This document shows, one piece after another, positions 8,193 to 16,133 of a stretch of DNA of 17,320 nucleotides. The stretch's first letter is position 1, and each line of letters opens with the position of its first letter. The position numbers and the translations under genes were made by a program. The notes under the pieces are model-generated. The model did no database searches and had not been told where the DNA came from. It saw only the letters and a list, made by a program, of their open reading frames with translations. Location of the stretch: assembly GCA_013817115.1 (NCBI GenBank), contig JACDDG010000008.1, positions 1 to 17,320 of the forward strand, written 5' to 3'. The stretch is from Parachlamydiaceae bacterium (lineage in GTDB: Bacteria; Chlamydiota; Chlamydiia; Chlamydiales; Parachlamydiaceae).

Positions 8193-8336
8193 AATACCTG
8201 TCCATGCAATAATACCCATAGCTGCGCTGCGTTTGCTATGGCTACAAATTGATTTTTTGGGTTATGTAATAACTTTTTCAAAATAAGATTTAGTGAAAAG
8301 CATGATTCTAATGTCGTGCATCGAAGCCTGACTGGC

Positions 8337-9566
8337 CTATTCTCCTTTTGATACTCCTGGAGGCATTTTATACTTACTTTTGAAAGATTTACTTAATTTT
8401 TGATCTGCGGCCATACGTACAATTTTTGGCTGAAATTTACCTAAGACATCAACTAAATCTTTTTGTTCTTCCATGACCACATCAATAGCTTTATAGGCTT
8501 GGGGCGATTCATCTAAACCTCCCCCTATCAAATCAATTCCGCGCTCTAAAAGATACTGTAGGTGTTGTTCATTAGTAATCGATTTGTTTGCTTTGGTTCT
8601 AGACATTTGCCGTCCGCTGCCATGCGAAGCTGAATTTAAGGAGTCTAGATTTCCTTTCCCTACAACTAAATATCCTGGATCCGCCATTGTCCCAGGAATA
8701 ATTCCTAAAACACCTTTTGCTGCTGGTGTAGCACCTTTACGGTGAACAATTGCATCTTTTTCTTGTCCATTAACATAAATTTTTTCCCGCCAAGCAAAAT
8801 TATGGTGATTTTCTACTGTTGCTACCGGCATCAAGCCTGCAGCTTTTCCAATTCTTGCATGAATTACATGATGGTTTGCTGAAGCAAATTTCCCTGCGAG
8901 TTGCATAGCATCCCAATATTCTTGCCCAAGATCTTCATCAAGATGCAACCAAGCTAAATGCTTAACTGCATTATCCAGTTCGGCCATTTGAGACATAGCA
9001 ATTTTGGTGTAATGATTAGCTATTTTAAACCCAACCCCTCTTGAACCACTATGGGAAAGTAAGGCGAGGTAGCGACCTATCGCAAGATTTAACGAATTTT
9101 CAGGACTTGTAATTTCGAGTTCTCCCCACTCCACAAAATGATTGCCTCCCCCACTTGTGCCAATCTGGTGGATTGCAGTTTGCCTCAATGATTGAGTCAA
9201 AGAAGAAAGTTCCCAATGAGATTTATCCAAAATAGGATGTTCAATTTTACCATCATGGATTCCTGCAGCGCCTGCTCCAAAAACTGTATTATTTAATAAT
9301 GCTGCGTAGAGATGTTTATATTCAATGCTATTAGGATTTCTTAAGACGTCCGGAGAAGATTCGTAAATTGTCAACTTCATCCTACAAGCAATATCAACTC
9401 CAACCGCATAAGGAATAACGGAATTTTCTGTAGCTAGAACTCCTCCGATTGGAAGGCCATAACCGGCATGTGCGTCGGGCATTAAAGCTCCAGCTAAAGC
9501 TACGGGCAAGCGAGCACTTCCTTCCATTTGTGCTATAGCTTCAGCTTCAATGTAGTTTTGCCCCAA
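8337..9566 (-). CDS. rtcB: RtcB-type RNA ligase, catalytic core (5' end frameshifted)
   Basis: RtcB joins RNA 2',3'-cyclic phosphate or 3'-phosphate ends to 5'-OH ends using GTP and Mn2+, in RNA repair. Numbered from a TTG at 9566, the open frame carries the family motifs: DAHAGYGLPIGG (31-42), GVDIAC with metal ligands D58 and C61, GGGNH (139-143), SHSGSRG (171-177), ENHHNF (252-257), HRKGA (275-279) and SHGSGR (314-319), whose H315 is the likely guanylated histidine. The C-terminal PKIVRMAADQK is also typical. This frame lacks an SD-led start and begins in the middle of the conserved WG(K/Q)NYIEAEA segment. The missing N-terminus is found in another frame just upstream (9533-9757). One extra A in the AAAA run (minus strand of 9556-9559) would give an intact protein of about 473 aa, a normal RtcB length. 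The core is otherwise undamaged, so the shift is recent, a base-call error, or bypassed. A terminator lies downstream and palindrome copy 2 upstream. Confidence 0.85.
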   Translation of the reverse strand: MGQNYIEAEAIAQMEGSARLPVALAGALMPDAHAGYGLPIGGVLATENSVIPYAVGVDIACRMKLTIYESSPDVLRNPNSIEYKHLYAALLNNTVFGAGAAGIHDGKIEHPILDKSHWELSSLTQSLRQTAIHQIGTSGGGNHFVEWGELEITSPENSLNLAIGRYLALLSHSGSRGVGFKIANHYTKIAMSQMAELDNAVKHLAWLHLDEDLGQEYWDAMQLAGKFASANHHVIHARIGKAAGLMPVATVENHHNFAWREKIYVNGQEKDAIVHRKGATPAAKGVLGIIPGTMADPGYLVVGKGNLDSLNSASHGSGRQMSRTKANKSITNEQHLQYLLERGIDLIGGGLDESPQAYKAIDVVMEEQKDLVDVLGKFQPKIVRMAADQKLSKSFKSKYKMPPGVSKGE

Positions 9567-9757
9567 ATTTTGTATGGAACTGGAATAGATCTCAGCTTTA
9601 GGCTTAATCGTTTTTTAGACGTCCTCATTTCTATATCGCAGACAAAATCCATTGCCACCTTAGGACTTTGCGTTTTGTAGAGATCCCAAGCCTTTCCTAG
9701 CTCTCCGGGAGTCAGCATTGTTTGGTTCAGAAGTTCTTTAAATTGATTTGGAGTCAT
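9533..9757 (-). pseudogene. rtcB: N-terminal piece of frameshifted rtcB
   Basis: The ATG at 9757 has a GAGG SD site at 9763-9766, better than the GTG at 9775. The 74-aa frame starts MTPNQFKELL and runs to PVPYKIWGK (59-67), the conserved entry to the RtcB core, then leaves frame and stops after seven more residues. The downstream rtcB frame overlaps it by 34 bases in the -1 frame and continues the family sequence at exactly this point (NYIEAEAIAQM). The site GGC AAA ACT is not a standard slippery heptamer: a -1 slip of tRNA-Lys would have to pair with CAA. A genomic deletion is therefore more likely than programmed frameshifting. Confidence 0.75.
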
Positions 9758-9794
9758 TTTTACCTCAAGTATCACGATTAATCAGTATTTTATG

Positions 9795-9939
9795 TATACC
9801 GAAGTGCGTCCAAATTTTGGTTTTGGGTTTGAGGAAGCCGGACAAAAACGACCCAATATTATTATAGGGGTCGTTTTTGTCCGTCAACCGCGGGAGCTTT
9901 CCCTTTACCAAAACCAAAATTTAGAAGCGCTTCGGTATA
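9795..9939. repeat. TATACCGAAG palindromic element, copy 2 (145 bp)
   Basis: It begins TATACCGAAGTGCGTCC and ends GAAGCGCTTCGGTATA, with ACAAAAACGACCC mirrored by GGGTCGTTTTTGT around an AT-rich apex. The left arm lacks about a dozen bases that the right arm keeps (ACCGCGGGAG). It starts 37 bp upstream of the likely rtcB start and 169 bp after the stop codon of the 10109-12154 gene. Of this 333-bp gap, the remaining part (9940-10108) shows no gene or clear terminator. An open frame crossing the repeat on the plus strand is a by-product of the palindrome. Confidence 0.85.
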
Positions 9940-10108
9940 TAACCAAAAGAACAGTCATGGGCACCTTTGATTACACAATTTATCTGCACCATTAAAACTT
10001 TATTTTAACATGACAGGAATTTTTTGATCAACCAATTGACTTATTTAGCTCAAGTAAGTTTATAACGAAGTGAGTCCACCTCCATAAATAAGAAATAACT
10101 TTTTATTA

Positions 10109-12154
10109 CTATTTAATTAGCGGGATGACCTTCTCAAAAGCCAGGGTTTCGGATGATCTTCCATCAACATACGTTAAAAATTTATTTGCCAAGTCGACAT
10201 TTCCATACTTTTGAAATGAATAGATTAAAGATTCTTTTAAGCTTCGAATACCGCAATTGCCGCTAACTTGAGCTCTTCGCGGTGGAATGCTAACGGTGCA
10301 TTTTTTTTCGATAATATCTTCAAATATTTCTGAGTAATTTTTTTTTGCATCTTCGTAATTATAAAAATTCCTCGTTTTTTTATCCTCAACCTTGATCAAA
10401 AAAGATAAAGCCTCCTCTCTACTAAGAGAAGGAAATTCGACTACCGGAGAAAAATTTATGCTAAATGGAATTGTACGATTTGCATGAAGGTTAAATTTAA
10501 CATTCTCATAGCTCCCAGCAAGGGATAAGCCTCCCGCGTTTACCTGCGCAGCTCTATACGAGCCATTGTCATTTCGACAGAGAGTAATAAAAAATACATG
10601 CCCAGCTTTAAGGCCATTAGCATCATCCCAACTAAATCCCATGGGAATTTGAATTCCAATTTGAGATTGGACGTTAGGTGGAAAAGCCTCTAAAGTATCT
10701 ATTAAAACTTCCGCCATTTCTTTTTTTACTATTGGCATGGCAATATCATAAGAGTCTTTCCATTCTACATTATTAAGAGAGCAAAGCTGTAACCTTTTTT
10801 CTTGTAATTTCTCAAAAAAACTTCTTCTACATTTATTCTTTTTAGAGTCTTTCAGTGCCTCCCTTAAATAGGAAAGAAAACGCACATCTTCATCATCTAA
10901 GATTTCCTTTTCTAAAAATAAGAAAAAATCGAGTCTATTTATATAATAATCTACGCCTTCAAAAGCACTGTGTGTTCCACTTGGGGTGTCGGACCCTATA
11001 TAAGAGCTTTCCAAGAGGTTGTACATTATAGGGGTTTTTTTTGCATATCCGTATGTAATGTTCTCGAGAGGGGGGTTTTGCCTATGAAAGTGCGAAATTA
11101 TTTTTGTACTTCGATTAACAAATTCAAGAATCGATCGAATTTCATTTTCTATGGGTTTATTTTTGTAATCATCTGCCAAAATCTCCAACCCTTTTGTAGC
11201 CTCTTCTAAGCAAAAATTTAGCTCATCGCATCCTAAATATAATGCATAGAGAGCTCTTTGCATTAAATCTTTAAGATTCACAATTCCATCGCTATTTTTA
11301 CTCCAACCTGTTAACCAGCGAGCTGTTCTCCATATACTGGCTGAATTATCGTTAACATAAGGTTCTGAAATAGTTCCGTTTGGATATACGTCAATTTTTT
11401 GACCACTCTTAATTTTTGAAAGATTTAGCAAACTTCTAAGATCGTGAATAGTTACGAATTTTAATGCATTTTCACAACAGCTATTCCATTTAGTCGCGGA
11501 AATTTTTTCTAAATTACTTTGCACATTTTCAATTTGATTGTCCGGAATAGATTGTTCTGGTTGTGGTATTATATCTTCAATTTCGTTTGATGTAACACAC
11601 TGTTCTTGACTTAAATTTTCAAAACTATCTTCGGAGAAGACTTGTACTTCACAATCTCTACTAGTGTCAGCTTCTAATTCGTTTTCGTTTTCGTTATTTT
11701 CCTGAAACACAAGCGCATCTTCGATAACAACACTCGCAAGAAGTCTTTCTGCATTGACGACGACATTCTCCAACAGTATTTCCTGTAATTCAGTACCAAA
11801 ATAAATTTTATCTTGCACGCGAACGCGAAGCTCTTCAGGCGCCGCTAGTTGGCTTTGACTGTCTTTGTTTTGGGAACTTTTTAAATCTACATTTGTTGCT
11901 GCTTTTAAAAGTCTCCACTCATATGCGGCCCAAAATCCTGCGGGAAGAACAACTAGAAGACCTATAACAGAAAGGGCTAAAAAGGTTGTCAGAGCAAAAA
12001 GAGATGTTTTTTTTGCAAATTCCCAACTATTTTCGCTCGGATTTCTAATCCAGCAGGCTAAGCGTGCCATACCATTACTTCTATTAACCATTTTGAAATA
12101 GGTACTGGGATTATTTTGATGATGTAATTTATTTTCTACACTTCTACTGGCCAT
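10109..12154 (-). CDS. Membrane-anchored protein with candidate C-terminal cysteine protease domain
   Basis: The 681-aa product starts at an ATG with an AAGGA SD site 7 bases upstream. A single strong hydrophobic segment (about 52-76) follows a basic N-terminus, so the protein is probably anchored with its bulk on one side of the membrane. Residues 145-215 are an acidic, Glu/Asn/Gln-rich low-complexity linker. The region 225-490 is helical and unrecognised. The last 170 residues carry GHVFFITL with H519, a VNAGG turn at 538-542, and RRAQVSGNCGIRSL at 626-639 with Q629 and C634. A His, then Asn/Asp, then Gln-x4-Cys-Gly order is that of CE-clan peptidases (Ulp1, YopJ, chlamydial deubiquitinases), several of which also have one N-terminal membrane segment. 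The residue assignment is mine, made by eye; the domain could be another Cys/His fold or inactive. The gene is a monocistronic unit with AT-rich flanks. Confidence 0.75.
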   Translation of the reverse strand: MASRSVENKLHHQNNPSTYFKMVNRSNGMARLACWIRNPSENSWEFAKKTSLFALTTFLALSVIGLLVVLPAGFWAAYEWRLLKAATNVDLKSSQNKDSQSQLAAPEELRVRVQDKIYFGTELQEILLENVVVNAERLLASVVIEDALVFQENNENENELEADTSRDCEVQVFSEDSFENLSQEQCVTSNEIEDIIPQPEQSIPDNQIENVQSNLEKISATKWNSCCENALKFVTIHDLRSLLNLSKIKSGQKIDVYPNGTISEPYVNDNSASIWRTARWLTGWSKNSDGIVNLKDLMQRALYALYLGCDELNFCLEEATKGLEILADDYKNKPIENEIRSILEFVNRSTKIISHFHRQNPPLENITYGYAKKTPIMYNLLESSYIGSDTPSGTHSAFEGVDYYINRLDFFLFLEKEILDDEDVRFLSYLREALKDSKKNKCRRSFFEKLQEKRLQLCSLNNVEWKDSYDIAMPIVKKEMAEVLIDTLEAFPPNVQSQIGIQIPMGFSWDDANGLKAGHVFFITLCRNDNGSYRAAQVNAGGLSLAGSYENVKFNLHANRTIPFSINFSPVVEFPSLSREEALSFLIKVEDKKTRNFYNYEDAKKNYSEIFEDIIEKKCTVSIPPRRAQVSGNCGIRSLKESLIYSFQKYGNVDLANKFLTYVDGRSSETLAFEKVIPLIK

Positions 12155-12377
12155 CTTTATTTCCTTAATATAATATTTTTACTTGACTCTTTAAATGCAA
12201 TAAAAACATCAAGTTTAATTAGCATTTGAATATTTTAAATATAATTAAACTATAAAAAATTCATAAATAATTTGCAAGGCAAATTTAATTTAAATTTTAT
12301 TTAATAATTCAACAAATTTCTTAAGAAAATAAATTAGAATTAGATTGAAAACGATGACAATAACAGTGATTAATTAG
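12155..12377. other. AT-rich intergenic region, divergent upstream space
   Basis: It contains the SD site of the 681-aa gene at its left end and long A/T stretches. No promoter with good spacing could be chosen on either strand. An ATG at 12354 is in frame with the Fn3 remnant but meets TAG at 12375 after seven codons; it may be the former start of that gene or chance. Confidence 0.4.
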
Positions 12378-12717
12378 TTTGCAAGCTTTTGCAAACCAAA
12401 CCAAACTTCACCTCCAACTCCAACAATACCGCCCTCTCCTGTTTTAAACACTATTGTAGCCACTACAAATCAAGGCTATACCGTCTCTTGGGGCAGTGTA
12501 GCCAATGCAACACCCTATCTTCTTCAGCAGGATACTTTTTTCTGCTCCAAAAACAGCAGCAGAAGGAAATATAACATACAAGTCTTTTAGTAACCAACCT
12601 AGCGGTACCTACTATTATCGTGTTATAGCTAAAAATTCTGTAGGAAATAGTCCTTACAGTAATGTGAAAAATATAACTCTAACCGCAGCGCCACCTGATC
12701 AAACGAAATTTGATTGA
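12378..12717 (+). pseudogene. Fibronectin type III domain remnant
   Basis: From 12378 the frame reads a Pro/Thr-rich linker (PPTPTIPPSP), then GYTVSWGSVANATPYLLQQDT, the first strands of an Fn3 domain with the conserved Trp. After the T6 run at 12536-12541 the domain continues in another frame: FSAPKTAAEGN, SGTYYYRVIAKN, SVGNSPYSN, the typical Fn3 end with the conserved Tyr-x-Tyr-Arg-Val. Removing one T joins both halves into one normal domain of about 90 residues. No start codon with an SD site precedes it, and TAG at 12375 interrupts the frame, so this is the remains of a larger extracellular protein. The GH18-like remnant that follows was probably the next domain. Confidence 0.7.
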
Positions 12718-12729
12718 AAATTTCGTTTG
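12700..12729. repeat. Perfect 12-bp stem hairpin containing the Fn3 stop codon
   Basis: CAAACGAAATTT (12700-12711) and AAATTTCGTTTG (12718-12729) pair perfectly around the loop GATTGA, whose TGA is the stop codon of the Fn3 remnant. No T-run follows. It sits at the junction between the Fn3 and GH18-like remnants. Confidence 0.7.
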
Positions 12730-13081
12730 GTACATCACATGGACAGATTGGTTTAATGGACCAACCTTTAAGGTTCCGGTAAATGTCAATATGATCAACG
12801 TTTTTGTTGGTAAACTTGATTTCTGACAAATTGTAAACCTACGATCAATGGTTTCGGGTATTTAAAAATTCCTCAGCTGGACGCTTTTACAGCCTATTGT
12901 GCAGCTTTGCCTCCTATTCCAGTTAAAGTTTCTATCGGGGTGGTGGTCGACTTATGACAGATGTTGGGATTTATTAACTTCGGCAATTGACCGAGACATT
13001 GATTTTGCTGCCTCTTTTTTTTGTTGCATCCGCAAATTTTACGCGACATATCCTATGGATACGAATTGGCTTTCACATTAA
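12728..13081 (+). pseudogene. Decayed GH18 chitinase-like domain
   Basis: Three pieces in different frames give a plausible N-terminal half of a glycosyl hydrolase family 18 barrel. The first (from 12728) reads WTDWFNG and then VPVNVNMINVFVGKL, like the first strands. The second (from about 12820) reads TINGFGYLKIPQLDAFTAYC and then VKVSIG, the conserved strand before the Ser-x-Gly-Gly motif. The third (to 13081) reads YDRCWDLLTS, DIDFAASFF and KFYATYPMD, like the helix before the DGxDxDxE motif. The shifts lie near 12820 and in the G-run near 12937-12940, where one more G would restore SIGGGG. The catalytic DxxDxDxE part is missing, so the protein cannot be active. Family placement is by eye from motif order. 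Confidence 0.5.
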
Positions 13082-13152
13082 AATCATACCTGTTAAATCA
13101 ATTTTATAGATTACTTATCCCCTGACACCCCTTAAAATGAGGCCAAGATTAT

Positions 13153-14634
13153 ATGACAAGTGTTCTCTTAAAATTAATAAAAAATTTTCAACTTGATAAA
13201 TTTATAACTATTCATAAAACTCATTTTTTTGTACTGAATATTTCGCTTATATGTTTGTGTACATTTCCTATTAAACTATTTTGCATAGAACAAGCCGTTA
13301 CAAATACTGAAGAAAATCAAAGTAGTCCTTTAACTAAAGAAACTCCAAAAGCTCCCAAAAAAGTATCTGTAAACCCAAAAACTTATGACTCTGAAATCAG
13401 TAAACGTCTTGAAGATATCATGAAAGCAACAGGTTGGTTTGAAAATTCCAAAGTACAAGTAAAGGATGGGGTCGTCTTCTTAGAAGCCACAACTAAAACT
13501 GAGGAAATAAAGAAATGGGCTGAAGAACTAGCTAGTAATACCCAAGATACAGTAGCAGTTGTTAACTATATTAAAGTAAAGAAACCATCCATATGGGAGT
13601 TTAAACCGGTTATAGAGGGGTTAAAAAATCAATGGATTAGCTTACTTAGAATTATACCTACAATAATTTTTGGTCTGTTAATTTTTGTAATAACTCTAAT
13701 CATTTCACGATTTATCATATACTTGTCATATTTTTTCTTATCTCGCCGATTCTACAATCCCCTAATACAGCAATTCATTGCATGGAGCATTGGATTTATA
13801 GTTATGCTAATTGGATTATATATAATATCTAATTTAATGGGACTAACAACTATTGCTCTTACTGTCATTGGAGGAACAGGGCTTTTAGGAATTATTTTAG
13901 GAATTGCTTTTAAAGACATTACGGAAAATTTTTTGGCTAGTCTTTTTTTGAGCTTCAATAATCCTTTCCAAACAGGTGATTTAATTGAAATTTTAGGAAT
14001 ATTGGCATATGTTGATAGACTTACCTTTCGTAGCACAATCCTAATAAAACTTGATGGCACTTATGTGCAAATCCCAAATTCAACAATTTATAAAAGTAAT
14101 ATACAGAATTATACAAGTAATCCTAATCATCGGGAAGATTTTCTGATAGGTATAGGTTTTGAAAACCAAATATCTGATGCACAGGAAGCTGCTTTAAAGA
14201 TATTAAATGATCATCCAGCCATTTTAAAAATTCCAGAACCATGGGTTTTGGTAGATAGCCTGGGTAAGGCTGTTGTATATATAAGAATTTATTTTTGGAT
14301 AAATAGACAAAAACATAGTTGGTTAAAAGTGAGATCTTCTGTGATTCGACTCATCAAAGGCACTTTTCAATCTGAAGGAATTTCTATGCCGGATGAGGAT
14401 CGGGAAAGAATTTTCCCTGAAGGAATTACTGTGCGATTAGCTTCAAAATCTTCATTTACAGAAGATAAATTTCCAGGAATAAAGCCTCAAAAGCAAAGCC
14501 AAGAATTAGCTACCGAAGGTGAAGGAGAGCTTCAATCCGAAGAAAAATATATAAAAGAACAAGCGCTTAACTCTTCTGTTCCCGATAAAGGAAGAAATTT
14601 ACTCGGAAAGGAAAACATTACACCTAAAAATTAA
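13153..14634 (+). CDS. BON-domain MscS-type mechanosensitive channel
   Basis: MscS-family proteins open under membrane tension to release solutes on osmotic downshock. This 493-aa member starts at the ATG at 13153, with GAGG 10 bases upstream. Residues 24-47 are hydrophobic (signal or first membrane segment). Residues 78-143 look like a BON domain (SKRLEDIMKATGWFENSKVQ, then VVFLEATTKT), which in other proteins binds lipid or precedes channel domains. Membrane segments follow at about 163-192 and 207-228, then the pore helix at 231-254 with IGGTGLLGIILGIAFKD and ITENFLAS. The beta domain shows NPFQTGDLIEI, RSTILIKLDGTYVQIPNS and IQNYT, all MscS hallmarks. The C-terminal 50 residues are Glu/Gln/Lys-rich and probably disordered. 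It converges on the DUF2254 gene, with palindrome copy 3 between them. Confidence 0.9.
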   Translation: MTSVLLKLIKNFQLDKFITIHKTHFFVLNISLICLCTFPIKLFCIEQAVTNTEENQSSPLTKETPKAPKKVSVNPKTYDSEISKRLEDIMKATGWFENSKVQVKDGVVFLEATTKTEEIKKWAEELASNTQDTVAVVNYIKVKKPSIWEFKPVIEGLKNQWISLLRIIPTIIFGLLIFVITLIISRFIIYLSYFFLSRRFYNPLIQQFIAWSIGFIVMLIGLYIISNLMGLTTIALTVIGGTGLLGIILGIAFKDITENFLASLFLSFNNPFQTGDLIEILGILAYVDRLTFRSTILIKLDGTYVQIPNSTIYKSNIQNYTSNPNHREDFLIGIGFENQISDAQEAALKILNDHPAILKIPEPWVLVDSLGKAVVYIRIYFWINRQKHSWLKVRSSVIRLIKGTFQSEGISMPDEDRERIFPEGITVRLASKSSFTEDKFPGIKPQKQSQELATEGEGELQSEEKYIKEQALNSSVPDKGRNLLGKENITPKN

Positions 14635-14656
14635 ATGCCTTTACTTCCTTTGAACC

Positions 14657-14745
14657 TATACCAAAGAGCGTTCAAATCCTGGATTTTTGCATATGAGAAA
14701 GCCCCCGGGATTAAGCGATGAAAAATTAGAACGCTCTTCGGTATA
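14657..14745. repeat. TATACCGAAG palindromic element, copy 3 (89 bp, internally deleted)
   Basis: The left arm (TATACCAAAGAGCGTTCAAA through CCCCCGGGATTAAGCGATG) is intact, but the apex and most of the right arm are missing: only the last 20 bases, ending AACGCTCTTCGGTATA, remain. The terminal 20 bases of both ends still pair. It starts 22 bp after the MscS stop codon and runs into the DUF2254 gene, providing that gene's stop codon and last codons. Confidence 0.9.
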
Positions 14746-16066
14746 AAGCAAGTTGGTCTTCCAGAATGCTATTGGTGTGCAGTAGTCTTTTTTTGATTGT
14801 TTCACGGTTATGGGAAGACTTTATGTTGTCCCTTACCATTTCTTCTGTCCAGCTAGATTGTTTTTTAAGGTTTTGAAGAATGTCCTCTGAAGTGGTTTGC
14901 CTGGCAATCAATTGTATTGATTCAAGTAGTTTTAAAATGATTGTTATATTTTCTTTTGCATTATCACGAATTTCATTGAAAGATTCATCAAGAAATGATT
15001 TGAAATTTCTTTCATTGGTAATTATTAGAAGCTTTTCTTCTTCATAGTGGTGGGAAGATGTGAATTTTCTTGCTACCACTTGCACCAGAATCGCTGTAAG
15101 GTAATTTAAGCACATGACTGCTGTCGTAGTATCGTTAATGCCTGGGGAAAGTGCTTTCAATGCTATATCCACTAATTGCCTTATGCCAAAAGCAACATCC
15201 TCATCTATGGAACGAAAAGGACTAAAATAAAATGAGAAATGTATACTTTCAATCGTCTCTTGATCGCACATTATACCAGATGCAATGTAAGCCAATGGGG
15301 CGTTTTTAATAACAAATTCGCCAATTTTGTGTTCCATTCGAATAATTAAATCTTTGTTTTTTGCTAACCTTTTGAGCCTAGATAAATTTATACTTTGAAT
15401 ATAACCGTTTTCCTCTGCGAATAGGACTCTCCAGTTGAAATCATCAAATGTTTCATTATTCGGAAGATTAGTATGTTTTTCTATCAGATTACTCCTCATT
15501 TTTTCGGGATAAATGCGATCAATAGCTTTAAAGGTTTCATCAGCTACAGATTTTAAGATAATTGAAGCTTGCATTGAGGAGGCAATGTGATGAATGAAAA
15601 AAACAAGAATCCCGACCCCAACAAGTGCCAATAAAAAAGCAAAAAAAACAGCTAGACTCGGAACAAAAACTCCTTCTTCAGGGGAACGAATTGTACAAAG
15701 CACGACTAAACAATAAGAAAAAATACCCACGAATACACCAATTACTGTTTGTGTGAGCCGATCCCCCATAAAGTTTCTGAGAATACGTGAAGTGTATTGA
15801 TTTGAGGCTAATGCCAAAGCGACTATAGTCATGGAAAAAGTAATACCAATAATTGTCATCATTGAACCTGCTATCGTAGATAACATGATTCGAGCTTCTG
15901 CAGAACCAGATCCAAATAATCGAAATTGCTGAAGAAGCTGGCCATCATCATCTATTTTTATGGCAATCAAGCCGATAGCCAGAATAATACTGAATATAAC
16001 TATTATTGTTGGCAGAAACCAAAGAGTTGAAAAAAGATAATTCCAAAGTGTTTTAATCTTAATCAT
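14726..16066 (-). CDS. DUF2254 family membrane protein
   Basis: This 446-aa integral membrane protein belongs to the DUF2254 family, whose biochemical role is not known. Membrane segments are at about 17-37, 62-87, 106-126 and 135-157. Family hallmarks are STIAGSMMTIIGITFSMT (63-80) and IVALALASNQYTSRILRNFM (81-100), and in the soluble part DEDVAFGIRQLVDIALKALS (288-307) followed by PGINDTTTA. The ATG at 16066 has an AAGGA SD site 7 bases upstream. The last residues (YRRAF, with most of the preceding Leu codon) and the TAA stop codon are encoded by palindrome copy 3, so the natural C-terminus has been replaced or extended. Palindrome copy 4 and 67 further bases lie upstream, separating it from the YihY/BrkB-family gene. 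Confidence 0.9.
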   Translation of the reverse strand: MIKIKTLWNYLFSTLWFLPTIIVIFSIILAIGLIAIKIDDDGQLLQQFRLFGSGSAEARIMLSTIAGSMMTIIGITFSMTIVALALASNQYTSRILRNFMGDRLTQTVIGVFVGIFSYCLVVLCTIRSPEEGVFVPSLAVFFAFLLALVGVGILVFFIHHIASSMQASIILKSVADETFKAIDRIYPEKMRSNLIEKHTNLPNNETFDDFNWRVLFAEENGYIQSINLSRLKRLAKNKDLIIRMEHKIGEFVIKNAPLAYIASGIMCDQETIESIHFSFYFSPFRSIDEDVAFGIRQLVDIALKALSPGINDTTTAVMCLNYLTAILVQVVARKFTSSHHYEEEKLLIITNERNFKSFLDESFNEIRDNAKENITIILKLLESIQLIARQTTSEDILQNLKKQSSWTEEMVRDNIKSSHNRETIKKRLLHTNSILEDQLALYRRAF

Positions 16067-16133
16067 TTATTAGTCCTTTGGTTGTCTAGGTGGTTTTATT
16101 GATTGATTCCTTTAAATGCACTAATCGAAATAC

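Noticed and set aside
8051..8281. 76-codon open frame on the minus strand downstream of rtcB
   Set aside because: It begins with TTG, has no SD site, contains the rtcB intrinsic terminator in its middle and ends in a poly-Lys tail from an AT-rich run; the product resembles nothing known to me.
9552..9566. Programmed -1 frameshifting in rtcB
   Set aside because: The site GGC AAA ACT is not an X XXY YYZ slippery heptamer, no stimulating hairpin is evident next to it, and RtcB is not known to need frameshifting; a plain indel is simpler.
9792..9995. Plus-strand open frame across palindrome copy 2
   Set aside because: The frame consists mostly of the repeat itself and lacks an SD site; a palindrome readily produces such frames.
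13752..14060. 102-codon minus-strand open frame inside the MscS gene
   Set aside because: It lies opposite a gene with clear family motifs and has no similarity of its own, so it is a shadow frame.
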